From contig JAJYIC010000188.1 in the NCBI GenBank assembly GCA_021790295.1, positions 1-5,528 of the forward strand: DNA of 5,528 bases. The letters are read 5' to 3'. Made by a program: the position numbers and the translations under genes. The DNA is from Pseudomonadota bacterium (GTDB lineage Bacteria > Pseudomonadota > Alphaproteobacteria > ATCC43930 > CGMCC-115725). Each line of letters begins with the position of its first letter. The stretch's first letter is position 1. Under the pieces are notes generated by a model. The model ran no database searches and was not told the DNA's origin. It saw only the letters and a program-made list of their open reading frames with translations. Of this stretch, positions 1 through 5,528 are shown piece by piece.

Positions 1-622
1 CGTGATCAACAGCGGCACCGGAGTGCTGTCGAGCACCAGCGGCGGCAACACCGCGACGAGCTTCCCAATCACCGCCGGCACGATCAACTTCAAGGTCTCC
101 GCCGGCGCCGGGACCACTCTCGTCATCACGCCGTCGGCCGTGGTGGGGCTTTACACCGACAACAAGATAACAAAGACCAGCAGCAGCTCGATTGCCGACG
201 AAGGCGTGCAGGTGGAAGTGATCGTCAAGCCGCCCGCGGGCGTTGCCATCGGCACCGCTAGCGGCGATCTGCAGATCGCTCCGAGCCTCCCCAAAGTGTG
301 CAGTTCAACGACCGCGGCGGAGAGCTGCGTGACATACGATCAGCGCTTCATAGAGATCAAAAGCAACACGCTCCAGAAGCTCGCGGCGACGACGGGCAAC
401 CAGACGGCTTTCGAACTGATCGAAAGCACGCTCTCGGCGCATGCATTCAATTTCTACACCAACGTGCCGGTGACCGGGACTTACGACGTCACGGTCAAGG
501 CGAACCTGTTCGTGAACCATACCGTCGGCCCCGCCACCGTCGCGGCCTGCTTCGGTCCTGCGACGGTGACGGTCGAGCAGGCGAAGAACTTCAGCTTCAA
601 CGGGGCCCAGTTGAACTTCTGA
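1..622 (+). CDS. Unrecognised Ser/Thr/Val-rich, probably exported protein (5' partial)
   Basis: The reading frame is open from the left edge to a TGA at 620-622 and gives about 206 residues. The GTG at nt 2 is probably internal, so the true start and any signal peptide lie outside the window. I do not recognise a family. The visible part is rich in Ser, Thr, Val, Ala and Gly, with alternating hydrophobic/polar stretches (for example VEVIVKPPAG near residues 71-80 and YDVTVKANLFVNHT near 161-174) typical of beta-sandwich or surface proteins. There are three cysteines, at about residues 100, 109 and 183; the first two could form a small disulfide loop. There is no membrane helix, and the protein ends in Asn-Phe. 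A terminal aromatic residue is common in outer-membrane beta-barrels but is weak evidence here. Strong G/C bias at third positions supports real coding. Function is unknown, and secretion is inferred from composition only. Confidence 0.8.
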   Translation, partial: VINSGTGVLSSTSGGNTATSFPITAGTINFKVSAGAGTTLVITPSAVVGLYTDNKITKTSSSSIADEGVQVEVIVKPPAGVAIGTASGDLQIAPSLPKVCSSTTAAESCVTYDQRFIEIKSNTLQKLAATTGNQTAFELIESTLSAHAFNFYTNVPVTGTYDVTVKANLFVNHTVGPATVAACFGPATVTVEQAKNFSFNGAQLNF

Positions 623-626
623 GACC

Positions 627-644
627 GGCCGAGGCGGCTCGGCC
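627..644 (+). terminator. GC-rich hairpin just after the first gene, possible terminator
   Basis: A perfect 7-bp inverted repeat, GGCCGAG (627-633) and CTCGGCC (638-644), closes a 4-nt loop and begins 5 nt after the stop codon of the upstream gene. No T-run follows, so it is not a classical intrinsic terminator. It could be a U-less terminator or a structure that protects the 3' end of the message. A second, weaker hairpin (CCCGG 648-652 with CCGGG 657-661) follows at once. Confidence 0.4.
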
Positions 645-673
645 AGTCCCGGGCCGCCGGGCATACCCCGTTT

Positions 674-717
674 CGATGCGGCGCCTCTTCTCTCTTTGAG
701 AGCGGAGCGCCGCATCG
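674..717. repeat. Long imperfect palindrome, stem-loop in the intergenic region
   Basis: A perfect 11-bp outer stem is formed by CGATGCGGCGC (674-684) and GCGCCGCATCG (707-717). Inside it, a second stem of CTCTC (690-694) and GAGAG (698-702) closes a TTT loop, so the whole folds as one long hairpin with an internal loop. It lies 52 nt after the upstream stop and 70 nt before the next start. No T-run follows on either strand. It could be a terminator, a leader structure, or a copy of a dispersed REP-like palindrome; the sequence alone does not decide. Confidence 0.6.
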
Positions 718-752
718 GCGTGAGTGTGTTCTCCCGGCCGGCGCCCGGTCGC

Positions 753-781
753 TTGCCGGGGCGGACGGGGCGAAATAAGAT
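753..781 (+). promoter_or_regulatory. Candidate sigma70-like promoter for the sulfotransferase gene
   Basis: TTGCCG at 753-758 matches four of six bases of the -35 consensus. TAAGAT at 776-781 matches four of six of the -10 consensus, including the TA start and final T. The spacer is exactly 17 bp. Transcription would begin around nt 787-789, essentially at the start codon, implying a leaderless message. In GC-rich DNA such a match can arise by chance, and the organism's sigma-factor preferences are unknown, so this remains a candidate. Confidence 0.3.
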
Positions 782-787
782 CGAGGC

Positions 788-2629
788 ATGATAAAGACCC
801 TGCCTGGCCGCAACGACCCCTGTCCCTGCGGCAGCGGCCGCAAGTTCAAGCGCTGCTGCGCGCTCGCGCCGGGGCCGAGCGTGCCGCCCGAGTTGGCGGC
901 GTTGAAAGGGGGCGCTGGGACGCCCGGAAGCGCGCCGGGGAGCGTGCGCCGGGCGCTCGCCGTCCCGCCGGCATCGAGAAGCCGGCAGAGGGAGGCATCG
1001 CTGCATTTGGCCAAGGCGACGCGCCTGCGCGAAGCGGGCCGGTTCGCCGAGTCGCTCCCGCATTTGGGGCGCGCGGCCTCGCTCGACCCGGAGAATGGGC
1101 AGATCCACGCCGACATCGGCACGACTTTGCTCGCATGCCAAGGAGCGGAAGCGGCGCTGCCGAGCTTCCAGCGCGCAATCCGGCTCGATCCAAAGCTCTC
1201 GCTTGCTCATCTCCATCTTGGCCTGGCGCTTCTGGCGCTGGGGCGGGAGTCGGCGGCGCTTGCCTCTTTCGAACGGGCCGCGGCGCTGGCGCCGGATTTG
1301 GCCGACGCGCATCTCCAGAGAGGCGCTCTGCTCCATGGCTGGGGAATGATGGAGGCCGCGGCGGCGGCTTTCCGCGCCGCCGCGGCAGCCGCGGAATCGC
1401 CCGCGCAGGCGTTGCGCGAAACCGCCCGGGCCTTAAAGACCGAGGATCGCAACGAGGAAGCGGAAGCCGCGCTGCGCCGCGCGAAAGCCCTCGATCCCGC
1501 CGATCTCCAAATTTCGGAGCTGCTCGGGCAGCTCTGTTCCGAACAGGGACGCTTCGCCGAGGCCGAAAAGGAGTTCCGATCGGTTCTGGCGCGCGATCCG
1601 GGCCGATCGAGCGCGGCGTTCCAGCTTTTCCAAACCATCAAGGCGTGCGAGGCCGATCGGCCTCTGCTCGCCGAACTGGAGGCGCATGCCGCTCGGCCCG
1701 AACACACGCCGATAGGGCGCATGCTACTCGGCTTTGCCCTCGGCCGGGCCTATGAGCAGCTCGGCGACTATGCCGCGGCGATGGCCCATTTCGACGCCGC
1801 AAACGCGATCCGCGGCGCGATCGCGCCTCTCGATCCCGCGATGCTCAAGCGCGATACCGATCGCCTGATCGCCGCCTTCCCGCCCGGTTCTCTGGCCGCC
1901 GAGGCGGACGAGCCGGAGGCGGACGAGCGCGCCGTCTTCATCCTCGGCCTTCCGCGTTCGGGGACGACGCTCGTCGAACAGATCCTTTCGAGTCATAGGG
2001 CGGTTGCGGCGGGCGGCGAAATCGGGTTCTGGGGGCAAAATGGGCCGGATGCGCTCAAAGCCGGGGCGAGCGAAGCCATTCTCGCGCCGCTTGCTGCCGA
2101 ATACCGCGCCCACCTCGACGGGATAGACCCTGCAGCCGCGCGGATCACCGACAAGAACCCCTTCAACTACATCTGGATCGGCCTTTTGCGCCGGGCCTTG
2201 CCGCGGGCGCGGATCGTGCACGTAAGGCGAAACCCGATCGACAACGCGCTCTCGCTTTACACGACCTATCTCTCCAACCGCAGAAACTATTTCTTCGGCA
2301 ACCGCGAAGGTCTGGTCGTCTATCACGAAAACTATGTGCGGTTGATGGACCATTGGCGAAGGGTTCTGCCGCCCGAGCGCTTTCTCGAAATCGACTACGA
2401 GGCTGTGGTTGAGGACCGCGAGAAAGAGACGCGGCGTCTCATCGCGTTTTGCGGGCTTCCTTGGGACGAGGCGTGCCTTTATCCGGAAGAGAACCGCCGC
2501 GCCATCGCGACGGCAAGCCTGTGGCAGGCGCGGCAGCCGGTCTACAAGGGTTCGATCGGGCGCTGGCGCAATTATGCCGAGTGGCTCGGCCCTCTTTTGC
2601 GCCTTGCTGCCGAAAAAGAACGGGCCTGA
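788..2629 (+). CDS. SEC-C / TPR / sulfotransferase fusion protein
   Basis: Complete 613-residue protein predicted to transfer sulfate from PAPS to an unidentified acceptor in the cytoplasm; there is no signal peptide or membrane segment. A SEC-C zinc motif opens it (residues 6-24, Cys12, Cys14, Cys23 and Cys24 in the CxCx8CC pattern). Six TPR repeats follow, each exactly 34 residues (about 70-273), with a further TPR-like pair near 308-341. An acidic linker (372-380) leads to the sulfotransferase domain (about 382-600). That domain shows the 5'-phosphosulfate loop LGLPRSGTTLVEQIL (386-400), TDKNPFNYIWIGLL (454-467), the 3'-phosphate motif IVHVRRNPIDNALSLY (476-491) and the C-terminal RQPVYKGSIGRWRNY (582-596). 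The start is firm: an in-frame TAA at 776-778 blocks extension, and a later start would remove the SEC-C motif. A GAGG lies only 1 nt before the ATG, too close for a normal ribosome site. The acceptor (protein tyrosine, glycan or other) cannot be told from the sequence. Confidence 0.93.
   Translation: MIKTLPGRNDPCPCGSGRKFKRCCALAPGPSVPPELAALKGGAGTPGSAPGSVRRALAVPPASRSRQREASLHLAKATRLREAGRFAESLPHLGRAASLDPENGQIHADIGTTLLACQGAEAALPSFQRAIRLDPKLSLAHLHLGLALLALGRESAALASFERAAALAPDLADAHLQRGALLHGWGMMEAAAAAFRAAAAAAESPAQALRETARALKTEDRNEEAEAALRRAKALDPADLQISELLGQLCSEQGRFAEAEKEFRSVLARDPGRSSAAFQLFQTIKACEADRPLLAELEAHAARPEHTPIGRMLLGFALGRAYEQLGDYAAAMAHFDAANAIRGAIAPLDPAMLKRDTDRLIAAFPPGSLAAEADEPEADERAVFILGLPRSGTTLVEQILSSHRAVAAGGEIGFWGQNGPDALKAGASEAILAPLAAEYRAHLDGIDPAAARITDKNPFNYIWIGLLRRALPRARIVHVRRNPIDNALSLYTTYLSNRRNYFFGNREGLVVYHENYVRLMDHWRRVLPPERFLEIDYEAVVEDREKETRRLIAFCGLPWDEACLYPEENRRAIATASLWQARQPVYKGSIGRWRNYAEWLGPLLRLAAEKERA
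1355..1386. repeat. 12-bp perfect inverted repeat inside the TPR region
   Basis: GCCGCGGCGGCG (1355-1366) and its exact complement (1375-1386) flank an 8-nt loop. It encodes the Ala-rich end of the fourth TPR (about residues 190-202). Runs of GCC and GCG alanine codons readily generate such self-complementarity, so it is probably a by-product of composition, although it would form a very stable mRNA hairpin. Confidence 0.6.
1901..1930 (+). repeat. 15-bp in-frame tandem duplication in the interdomain linker
   Basis: GAGGCGGACGAGC occurs at 1901-1913 and again at 1916-1928, a period of 15 bp. The two units encode Glu-Ala-Asp-Glu-Pro and Glu-Ala-Asp-Glu-Arg (residues 372-381), between the TPR part and the sulfotransferase domain. 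The near-perfect nucleotide identity, not only protein similarity, points to a recent slippage or duplication event. Confidence 0.75.
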
Positions 2630-2644
2630 GCGGGAAAAACGCGC

Positions 2645-2660
2645 GCCCTCCAGGGAGGGC
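2645..2660 (-). terminator. Probable intrinsic terminator of the rfbC transcript
   Basis: The palindrome GCCCTCCAGGGAGGGC forms a 6-bp stem with a 4-nt loop in the 36-bp gap between two convergent genes. Read on the minus strand, it begins 5 nt after the rfbC stop and is followed, after GCGCG, by five T (complement of AAAAA at 2635-2639). The 5-nt offset before the T-run is longer than ideal. On the plus strand no T-run follows, so it serves the sulfotransferase gene less well. Confidence 0.45.
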
Positions 2661-2665
2661 CACCC

Positions 2666-3220
2666 TCAGTCGAAATAATGCGGCAACTCGCATAGGCGGG
2701 GATGGCGCCGGTCTTTTTCCGATAAAAGCGCCCCTTCTTCGCCAACCGGCCAAGGGATTGCGAGAGCGGGATCGTTCCACAAAAGGCCGCGCTCGTGTTC
2801 GCGCGAATAATAATTCGTCACCTTGTAGAGGACCTCGGTATCCGCTTCGAGCGTGCAAAAGCCGTGGGCGAAGCCTTCGGGCAGGTAAAGCTGGTTTCCC
2901 TCTTCGGCAGAAAGGCGAACCGCGACAAAGCGGCCGAAAGAGGGTGACGCCCGCCGCAGATCGACGGCGACGTCGAGGATCGCTCCCGCCGCTGCGCGCA
3001 CGAGTTTTCCCTGGGCAAAGGGCGGGATCTGGAAATGAAGCCCGCGCACGGTCCCCGCCGCCCTGGAAAAGGAATGGTTGTCCTGGACGAAATGGGCCTT
3101 CAGCCCGAGCGCCGCGAACGCCTCTTCGCGGAACACCTCGCAGAAATAGCCGCGCTCGTCCTCGTAGCGCTTGGGCTTCAGAACGAGGACCCCTTCGATC
3201 TCGGTTCGGGTGACCTGCAC
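2666..3220 (-). CDS. rfbC: dTDP-4-dehydrorhamnose 3,5-epimerase
   Basis: Complete 184-residue cupin enzyme, the usual family length. It epimerises C3 and C5 of dTDP-4-dehydro-6-deoxyglucose, the third step of dTDP-L-rhamnose synthesis, in the cytoplasm. Family landmarks are all present: DERGYFCEVF (residues 21-30), QDNHS (46-50), RGLHFQ with the catalytic His62, GKLVR (71-75), DVAVDLR (83-89), YLPEGFAHGF (112-121), Tyr132 in LYKVTNYYS, and SEKDRRHP with Asp170 near the end. His62 and Tyr132 fall at the same numbers I recall for Salmonella RmlC. The start is GTG at 3220-3218; no ATG, GTG or TTG occurs in frame between it and the upstream aconitase stop, and AAAGG lies 8 nt before it. Its gene starts 78 bp after aconitase on the same strand, so co-transcription is possible. 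The other rhamnose genes (rfbA, rfbB, rfbD) are not in the window. Confidence 0.96.
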   Translation of the reverse strand: MQVTRTEIEGVLVLKPKRYEDERGYFCEVFREEAFAALGLKAHFVQDNHSFSRAAGTVRGLHFQIPPFAQGKLVRAAAGAILDVAVDLRRASPSFGRFVAVRLSAEEGNQLYLPEGFAHGFCTLEADTEVLYKVTNYYSREHERGLLWNDPALAIPWPVGEEGALLSEKDRRHPRLCELPHYFD

Positions 3221-3228
3221 GCCCCTCG

Positions 3229-3233
3229 CCTTT
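3229..3233 (-). promoter_or_regulatory. Shine-Dalgarno site that supports the GTG start of rfbC
   Basis: Read on the minus strand, AAAGG sits 8 nt before the GTG codon at 3220-3218, within the normal spacing for a ribosome-binding site. With no other start codon available in frame upstream, it supports the GTG as the true start. A further GAGGGG closer to the GTG is probably too near to be used. Confidence 0.6.
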
Positions 3234-3298
3234 GTCCCTAAGCCCGCCCGCGGACGGCGTTCGCTCTCTGCGCTGTTGGCCCCGGTTTCAGAATTTCC

Positions 3299-5528
3299 TC
3301 AACCGTGGAACAGGTTGAGTGCGGAGCCTTGGCGGAACCAGTCGAGTTGCGAGGCGCTAAAGGAATGGTTGAGAAAGATCGTCTCGCTCGTCCCGTCCTT
3401 GTGCGTGATCCGGCATTCGACCGCTTTTCCGGGCGCCATCTCTTTGAGGCGGAGAAGGCTCAAACGATCCTCGGCGCGCACGCGCTCGTAGTCCGCCGGG
3501 TCTTGAAAGGTGAGAGCGAGAAGGCCCTGCTTTTTGAGGTTCGACTCGTGAATGCGGGCAAAGCTGCGGGCAATGACGGCGGCGCCGCCCAAAAGCCGCG
3601 GCGAGAGCGCGGCATGTTCGCGGCTCGAACCTTCGCCGTAATTGGAATCGCCGATCGCCACCCAGCGCAAGCCTTCGCTTTTGTAATGGCGGGCGATCTT
3701 GGCGATCGGCTCTCCGCTTTCTCCGCTCAAAACGTCGATGCCGTTGCCCGCTTCGCCCGTAAAGGCATTGGTCGCCCCCATGAACATGTTGTCGCTGAAC
3801 TTGTCGAGGTGGCCCCTCAATCTGAGCCAATAACCGGCAGGAGAGATGTGGTCGGTCGTCGTCTTGCCGCGGGTCTTGATGAGCACGGGCACGTCGAGGA
3901 AGTCTTTGCCGTCCCAGGCCGGCCAAGGCTCCATCTTTTGCAGGCGTTCGCTTTTGGGGTCGATCGCGAGGGTGATCCCTTTGCCGTCTTCGGGAGGGGC
4001 GATATAGGTGTCCTTTCCGTGCGCGAACCCTTTTTCCGGAACCTCGGGCGCGGGACCCGGAGGCTCCAGACGGAAGGGTTTGCCGTCGCCGCCCGCAAGC
4101 GTGTCGGTCAGAGGGTTGAACGAGAGCCGCCCCGCAAGGGCAAAGGCGGTCACGATCTCGGGGCTGCCGATAAAGTTCATCGTCGTCGGCTGGCCGTCGT
4201 TGCGGCGCGGGAAATTGCGGTTGTAAGAGGTGACGATGGTGTTGGGCCGGGCGCTTTCTTCGCTCGCACGGCGCCACTGGCCGATGCAAGGCCCGCAGGC
4301 ATTGGCAAGAACGACGGCGTCGATTGCCTTCAAAGAGGCGAGCTGGCCGTCGCGCTCGATGGTCGCGCGGACCTCTTCCGAACCCGGGGTGACAAGAAAG
4401 GGCACCGCGGCCTTGACGCCATGCGCGCGCGCCTCCTCGGCGACCGCGGCCGCCCGGCTCATGTCCTCGTAAGAAGAATTGGTGCAACTGCCGATAAGGG
4501 CGTCGGAGATAGCGTCGACAAAACCGTTTTTGGGGTCTTTGACCTCGGCGGCGAGTTTCGAGATGGGACGCGCGCGGTCGGGCGAATGAGGGCCGACGAT
4601 ATGGGGTTCGAGCCCGGAGAGGTCGAGTTCGACGACCCGGTCGTAATATTTGCCGGGGTCGGCTTCGACTTCCTTGTCGGGTTCGAGAAGCGCCATGTTT
4701 TGCAAGATTACCGGGACGAGTGAACCTCTCCCGCTCGCGCGCAAATAGGTCATCATCTTTTCGTCGGCGGGAAACATCGAGGTGGTGGCGCCGAGTTCGG
4801 CCCCCATGTTGGTGATCGTCGCCTTGCCGGTGGCGCTGATGCTGCGCGCTCCGGGGCCGATGTATTCGACGATCGCATTGGTGCCTCCGGCGACGGAGAG
4901 CGCCCCCGCAACAAAAAGGATGACGTCTTTAGGGGCCGTCCAGCCGCCGAGCCTGCCAGTCAAATAAATGGCGATGTGGCGCGGATAAAGCACCTCCCAG
5001 GGAAGGCCGGCGATGACCTCGACGGCGTCCGCCCCGCCGACGCCGACGGCGCAGGCGCCAAGCCCTCCGGCATTGGGCGTATGCGAGTCGGTGCCGATGA
5101 TGAGGGCCCCGGGGAAGGCGTAATTTTCGAGCACGACCTGATGGATGATGCCGGCGCCGGGGCCCCAGAAACCGGCCCCGAACTTCGCCGCGGCGGACCG
5201 CAGAAAGTCGTACACCTCCTTGTTTTCGGCGAGCGATTCGCTGAGATCCGAGACCCCTTCGCGGCGCGCCTGGATCAAATGGTCGCAATGGATCGTGGTC
5301 GCCACCGCAACCTTCTCGCGCCGCGTCTGCATGAATTGCAGCATCCCCGTCTGCCCGAGAACATCCTGGAAGACGACGCGGTCGGGGCGCAAAAGAAGAT
5401 AGCTTTTGCCGGGTTCGAGATCCTGTTTATTGGGATCGTCGAGATGGCCGAGGAGAACCTTGTCGGCAAGGGTGAGAGGCCGGCCGAGACGGCGGCGCGC
5501 GACCGCGAGCCGCTCTTCCATGCGCGCG
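3299..5528 (-). CDS. Aconitate hydratase, mitochondrial type (5' end at window edge)
   Basis: TCA-cycle enzyme interconverting citrate and isocitrate through cis-aconitate, using a [4Fe-4S] cluster in the cytoplasm. From the first ATG in the window (5521) it has 740 residues, and the frame stays open to the edge (Ala-Arg precede that Met). The family usually has some further N-terminal residues, so the real start is probably just outside. Cluster ligands are Cys346 (GSCTNSS), Cys409 and Cys412 (ACGPCIG); the spacing of 63 and 3 equals that of pig mitochondrial aconitase (358, 421, 424). Active-site motifs are GTDSHTPN (143-150), TSYNRNF (431-437) and GEGSSREHAA (629-638, catalytic Ser632 and Arg634 by comparison). 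The swivel domain spans about 535-740. Conserved stretches such as TIHCDHLI, GIIHQ and KQGLLALTF match the mitochondrial subfamily rather than the longer bacterial AcnA (about 890 residues) or AcnB. Residues 261-289 differ most from the pig enzyme. The gene symbol is left blank because usage for this subfamily varies. Confidence 0.96.
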   Translation of the reverse strand, partial: ARMEERLAVARRRLGRPLTLADKVLLGHLDDPNKQDLEPGKSYLLLRPDRVVFQDVLGQTGMLQFMQTRREKVAVATTIHCDHLIQARREGVSDLSESLAENKEVYDFLRSAAAKFGAGFWGPGAGIIHQVVLENYAFPGALIIGTDSHTPNAGGLGACAVGVGGADAVEVIAGLPWEVLYPRHIAIYLTGRLGGWTAPKDVILFVAGALSVAGGTNAIVEYIGPGARSISATGKATITNMGAELGATTSMFPADEKMMTYLRASGRGSLVPVILQNMALLEPDKEVEADPGKYYDRVVELDLSGLEPHIVGPHSPDRARPISKLAAEVKDPKNGFVDAISDALIGSCTNSSYEDMSRAAAVAEEARAHGVKAAVPFLVTPGSEEVRATIERDGQLASLKAIDAVVLANACGPCIGQWRRASEESARPNTIVTSYNRNFPRRNDGQPTTMNFIGSPEIVTAFALAGRLSFNPLTDTLAGGDGKPFRLEPPGPAPEVPEKGFAHGKDTYIAPPEDGKGITLAIDPKSERLQKMEPWPAWDGKDFLDVPVLIKTRGKTTTDHISPAGYWLRLRGHLDKFSDNMFMGATNAFTGEAGNGIDVLSGESGEPIAKIARHYKSEGLRWVAIGDSNYGEGSSREHAALSPRLLGGAAVIARSFARIHESNLKKQGLLALTFQDPADYERVRAEDRLSLLRLKEMAPGKAVECRITHKDGTSETIFLNHSFSASQLDWFRQGSALNLFHG

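Noticed and set aside
734..760. Palindrome CCGGCCGG and a weak 5-bp hairpin before the sulfotransferase gene, considered as an operator
   Set aside because: Short all-G/C palindromes are expected by chance here, and no second copy or half-site arrangement marks an operator.
305..1336. A 343-codon minus-strand open frame spanning the first gene, the intergenic region and the TPR region
   Set aside because: It lies opposite two supported plus-strand genes and crosses the hairpin-rich gap. Its product is Arg-rich and featureless, as expected of a shadow frame.
724..1755. A 343-codon plus-strand frame overlapping the sulfotransferase gene
   Set aside because: It is out of frame with the SEC-C and TPR motifs, and its product is dominated by Arg, Gly and Ala, typical of a frame-shifted reading of GC-rich coding DNA.
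2449..3213. A 254-codon plus-strand frame across the convergent junction
   Set aside because: It overlaps the end of the sulfotransferase gene in another frame and lies antisense to rfbC. The Arg-rich product has no domain.
3221..3301. Aconitase and rfbC share one reading frame, separated by a single TGA and 26 sense codons, suggesting a read-through fusion
   Set aside because: A one-in-three frame coincidence plus a short stop-free gap is unremarkable in GC-rich DNA. rfbC has its own GTG and a well-spaced Shine-Dalgarno, and both proteins are complete without fusion.
3305..4723. A 472-codon open frame on the plus strand, opposite aconitase
   Set aside because: It is antisense to an unmistakable aconitase in GC-rich DNA, where stop codons are rare in the shadow frames. 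The protein is low-complexity Arg/Gly/Val-rich and shows no recognisable motif.
1..5528. CRISPR array, insertion sequence, tRNA or rRNA
   Set aside because: No regularly spaced repeats, transposase-like frame, paired terminal inverted repeats, or tRNA or rRNA core sequences were seen when reading both strands.

Overview
The window is GC-rich bacterial chromosomal DNA. It holds four protein-coding genes, all with a strong G/C bias at third codon positions. It probably comes from a Gram-negative bacterium with a dTDP-rhamnose-containing surface polysaccharide. I cannot fix the lineage. The mitochondrial-type aconitase is patchily distributed in bacteria, and from memory a high-GC proteobacterium or a verrucomicrobial or acidobacterial lineage would all fit.

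Layout: (1) nt 1-622, plus strand, is the 3' part of an unrecognised Ser/Thr/Val-rich, probably exported beta-rich protein cut by the window edge. (2) nt 623-787 is a 165-bp intergenic stretch full of GC-rich hairpins, ending in a sigma70-like candidate promoter that almost touches the next start codon. (3) nt 788-2629, plus strand, is a complete 613-residue protein with an N-terminal SEC-C zinc motif, a TPR array and a C-terminal PAPS-dependent sulfotransferase domain. (4) nt 2630-2665 is a short convergent gap with a hairpin that looks like a terminator for the minus-strand gene. (5) nt 2666-3220, minus strand, is rfbC/rmlC, dTDP-4-dehydrorhamnose 3,5-epimerase, with a GTG start and a well-placed Shine-Dalgarno. 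(6) nt 3221-3298 is a 78-bp gap between two minus-strand genes. (7) nt 3299 to the right edge, minus strand, is a mitochondrial-type aconitase that is nearly complete and lacks only its extreme N-terminus.

Aconitase and rfbC lie in the same direction with a short gap and could be co-transcribed, although their pathways (TCA cycle, nucleotide-sugar synthesis) are unrelated. The sulfotransferase faces rfbC. Both could act on cell-surface material, but the sequence does not show what the sulfotransferase modifies. I see no mobile element, tRNA, rRNA or CRISPR array, and no convincing undescribed multi-gene system. The observations most worth following are the domain architecture of the sulfotransferase, its apparently leaderless start, the tandem hairpins before it, and the unassigned secreted-looking protein upstream.
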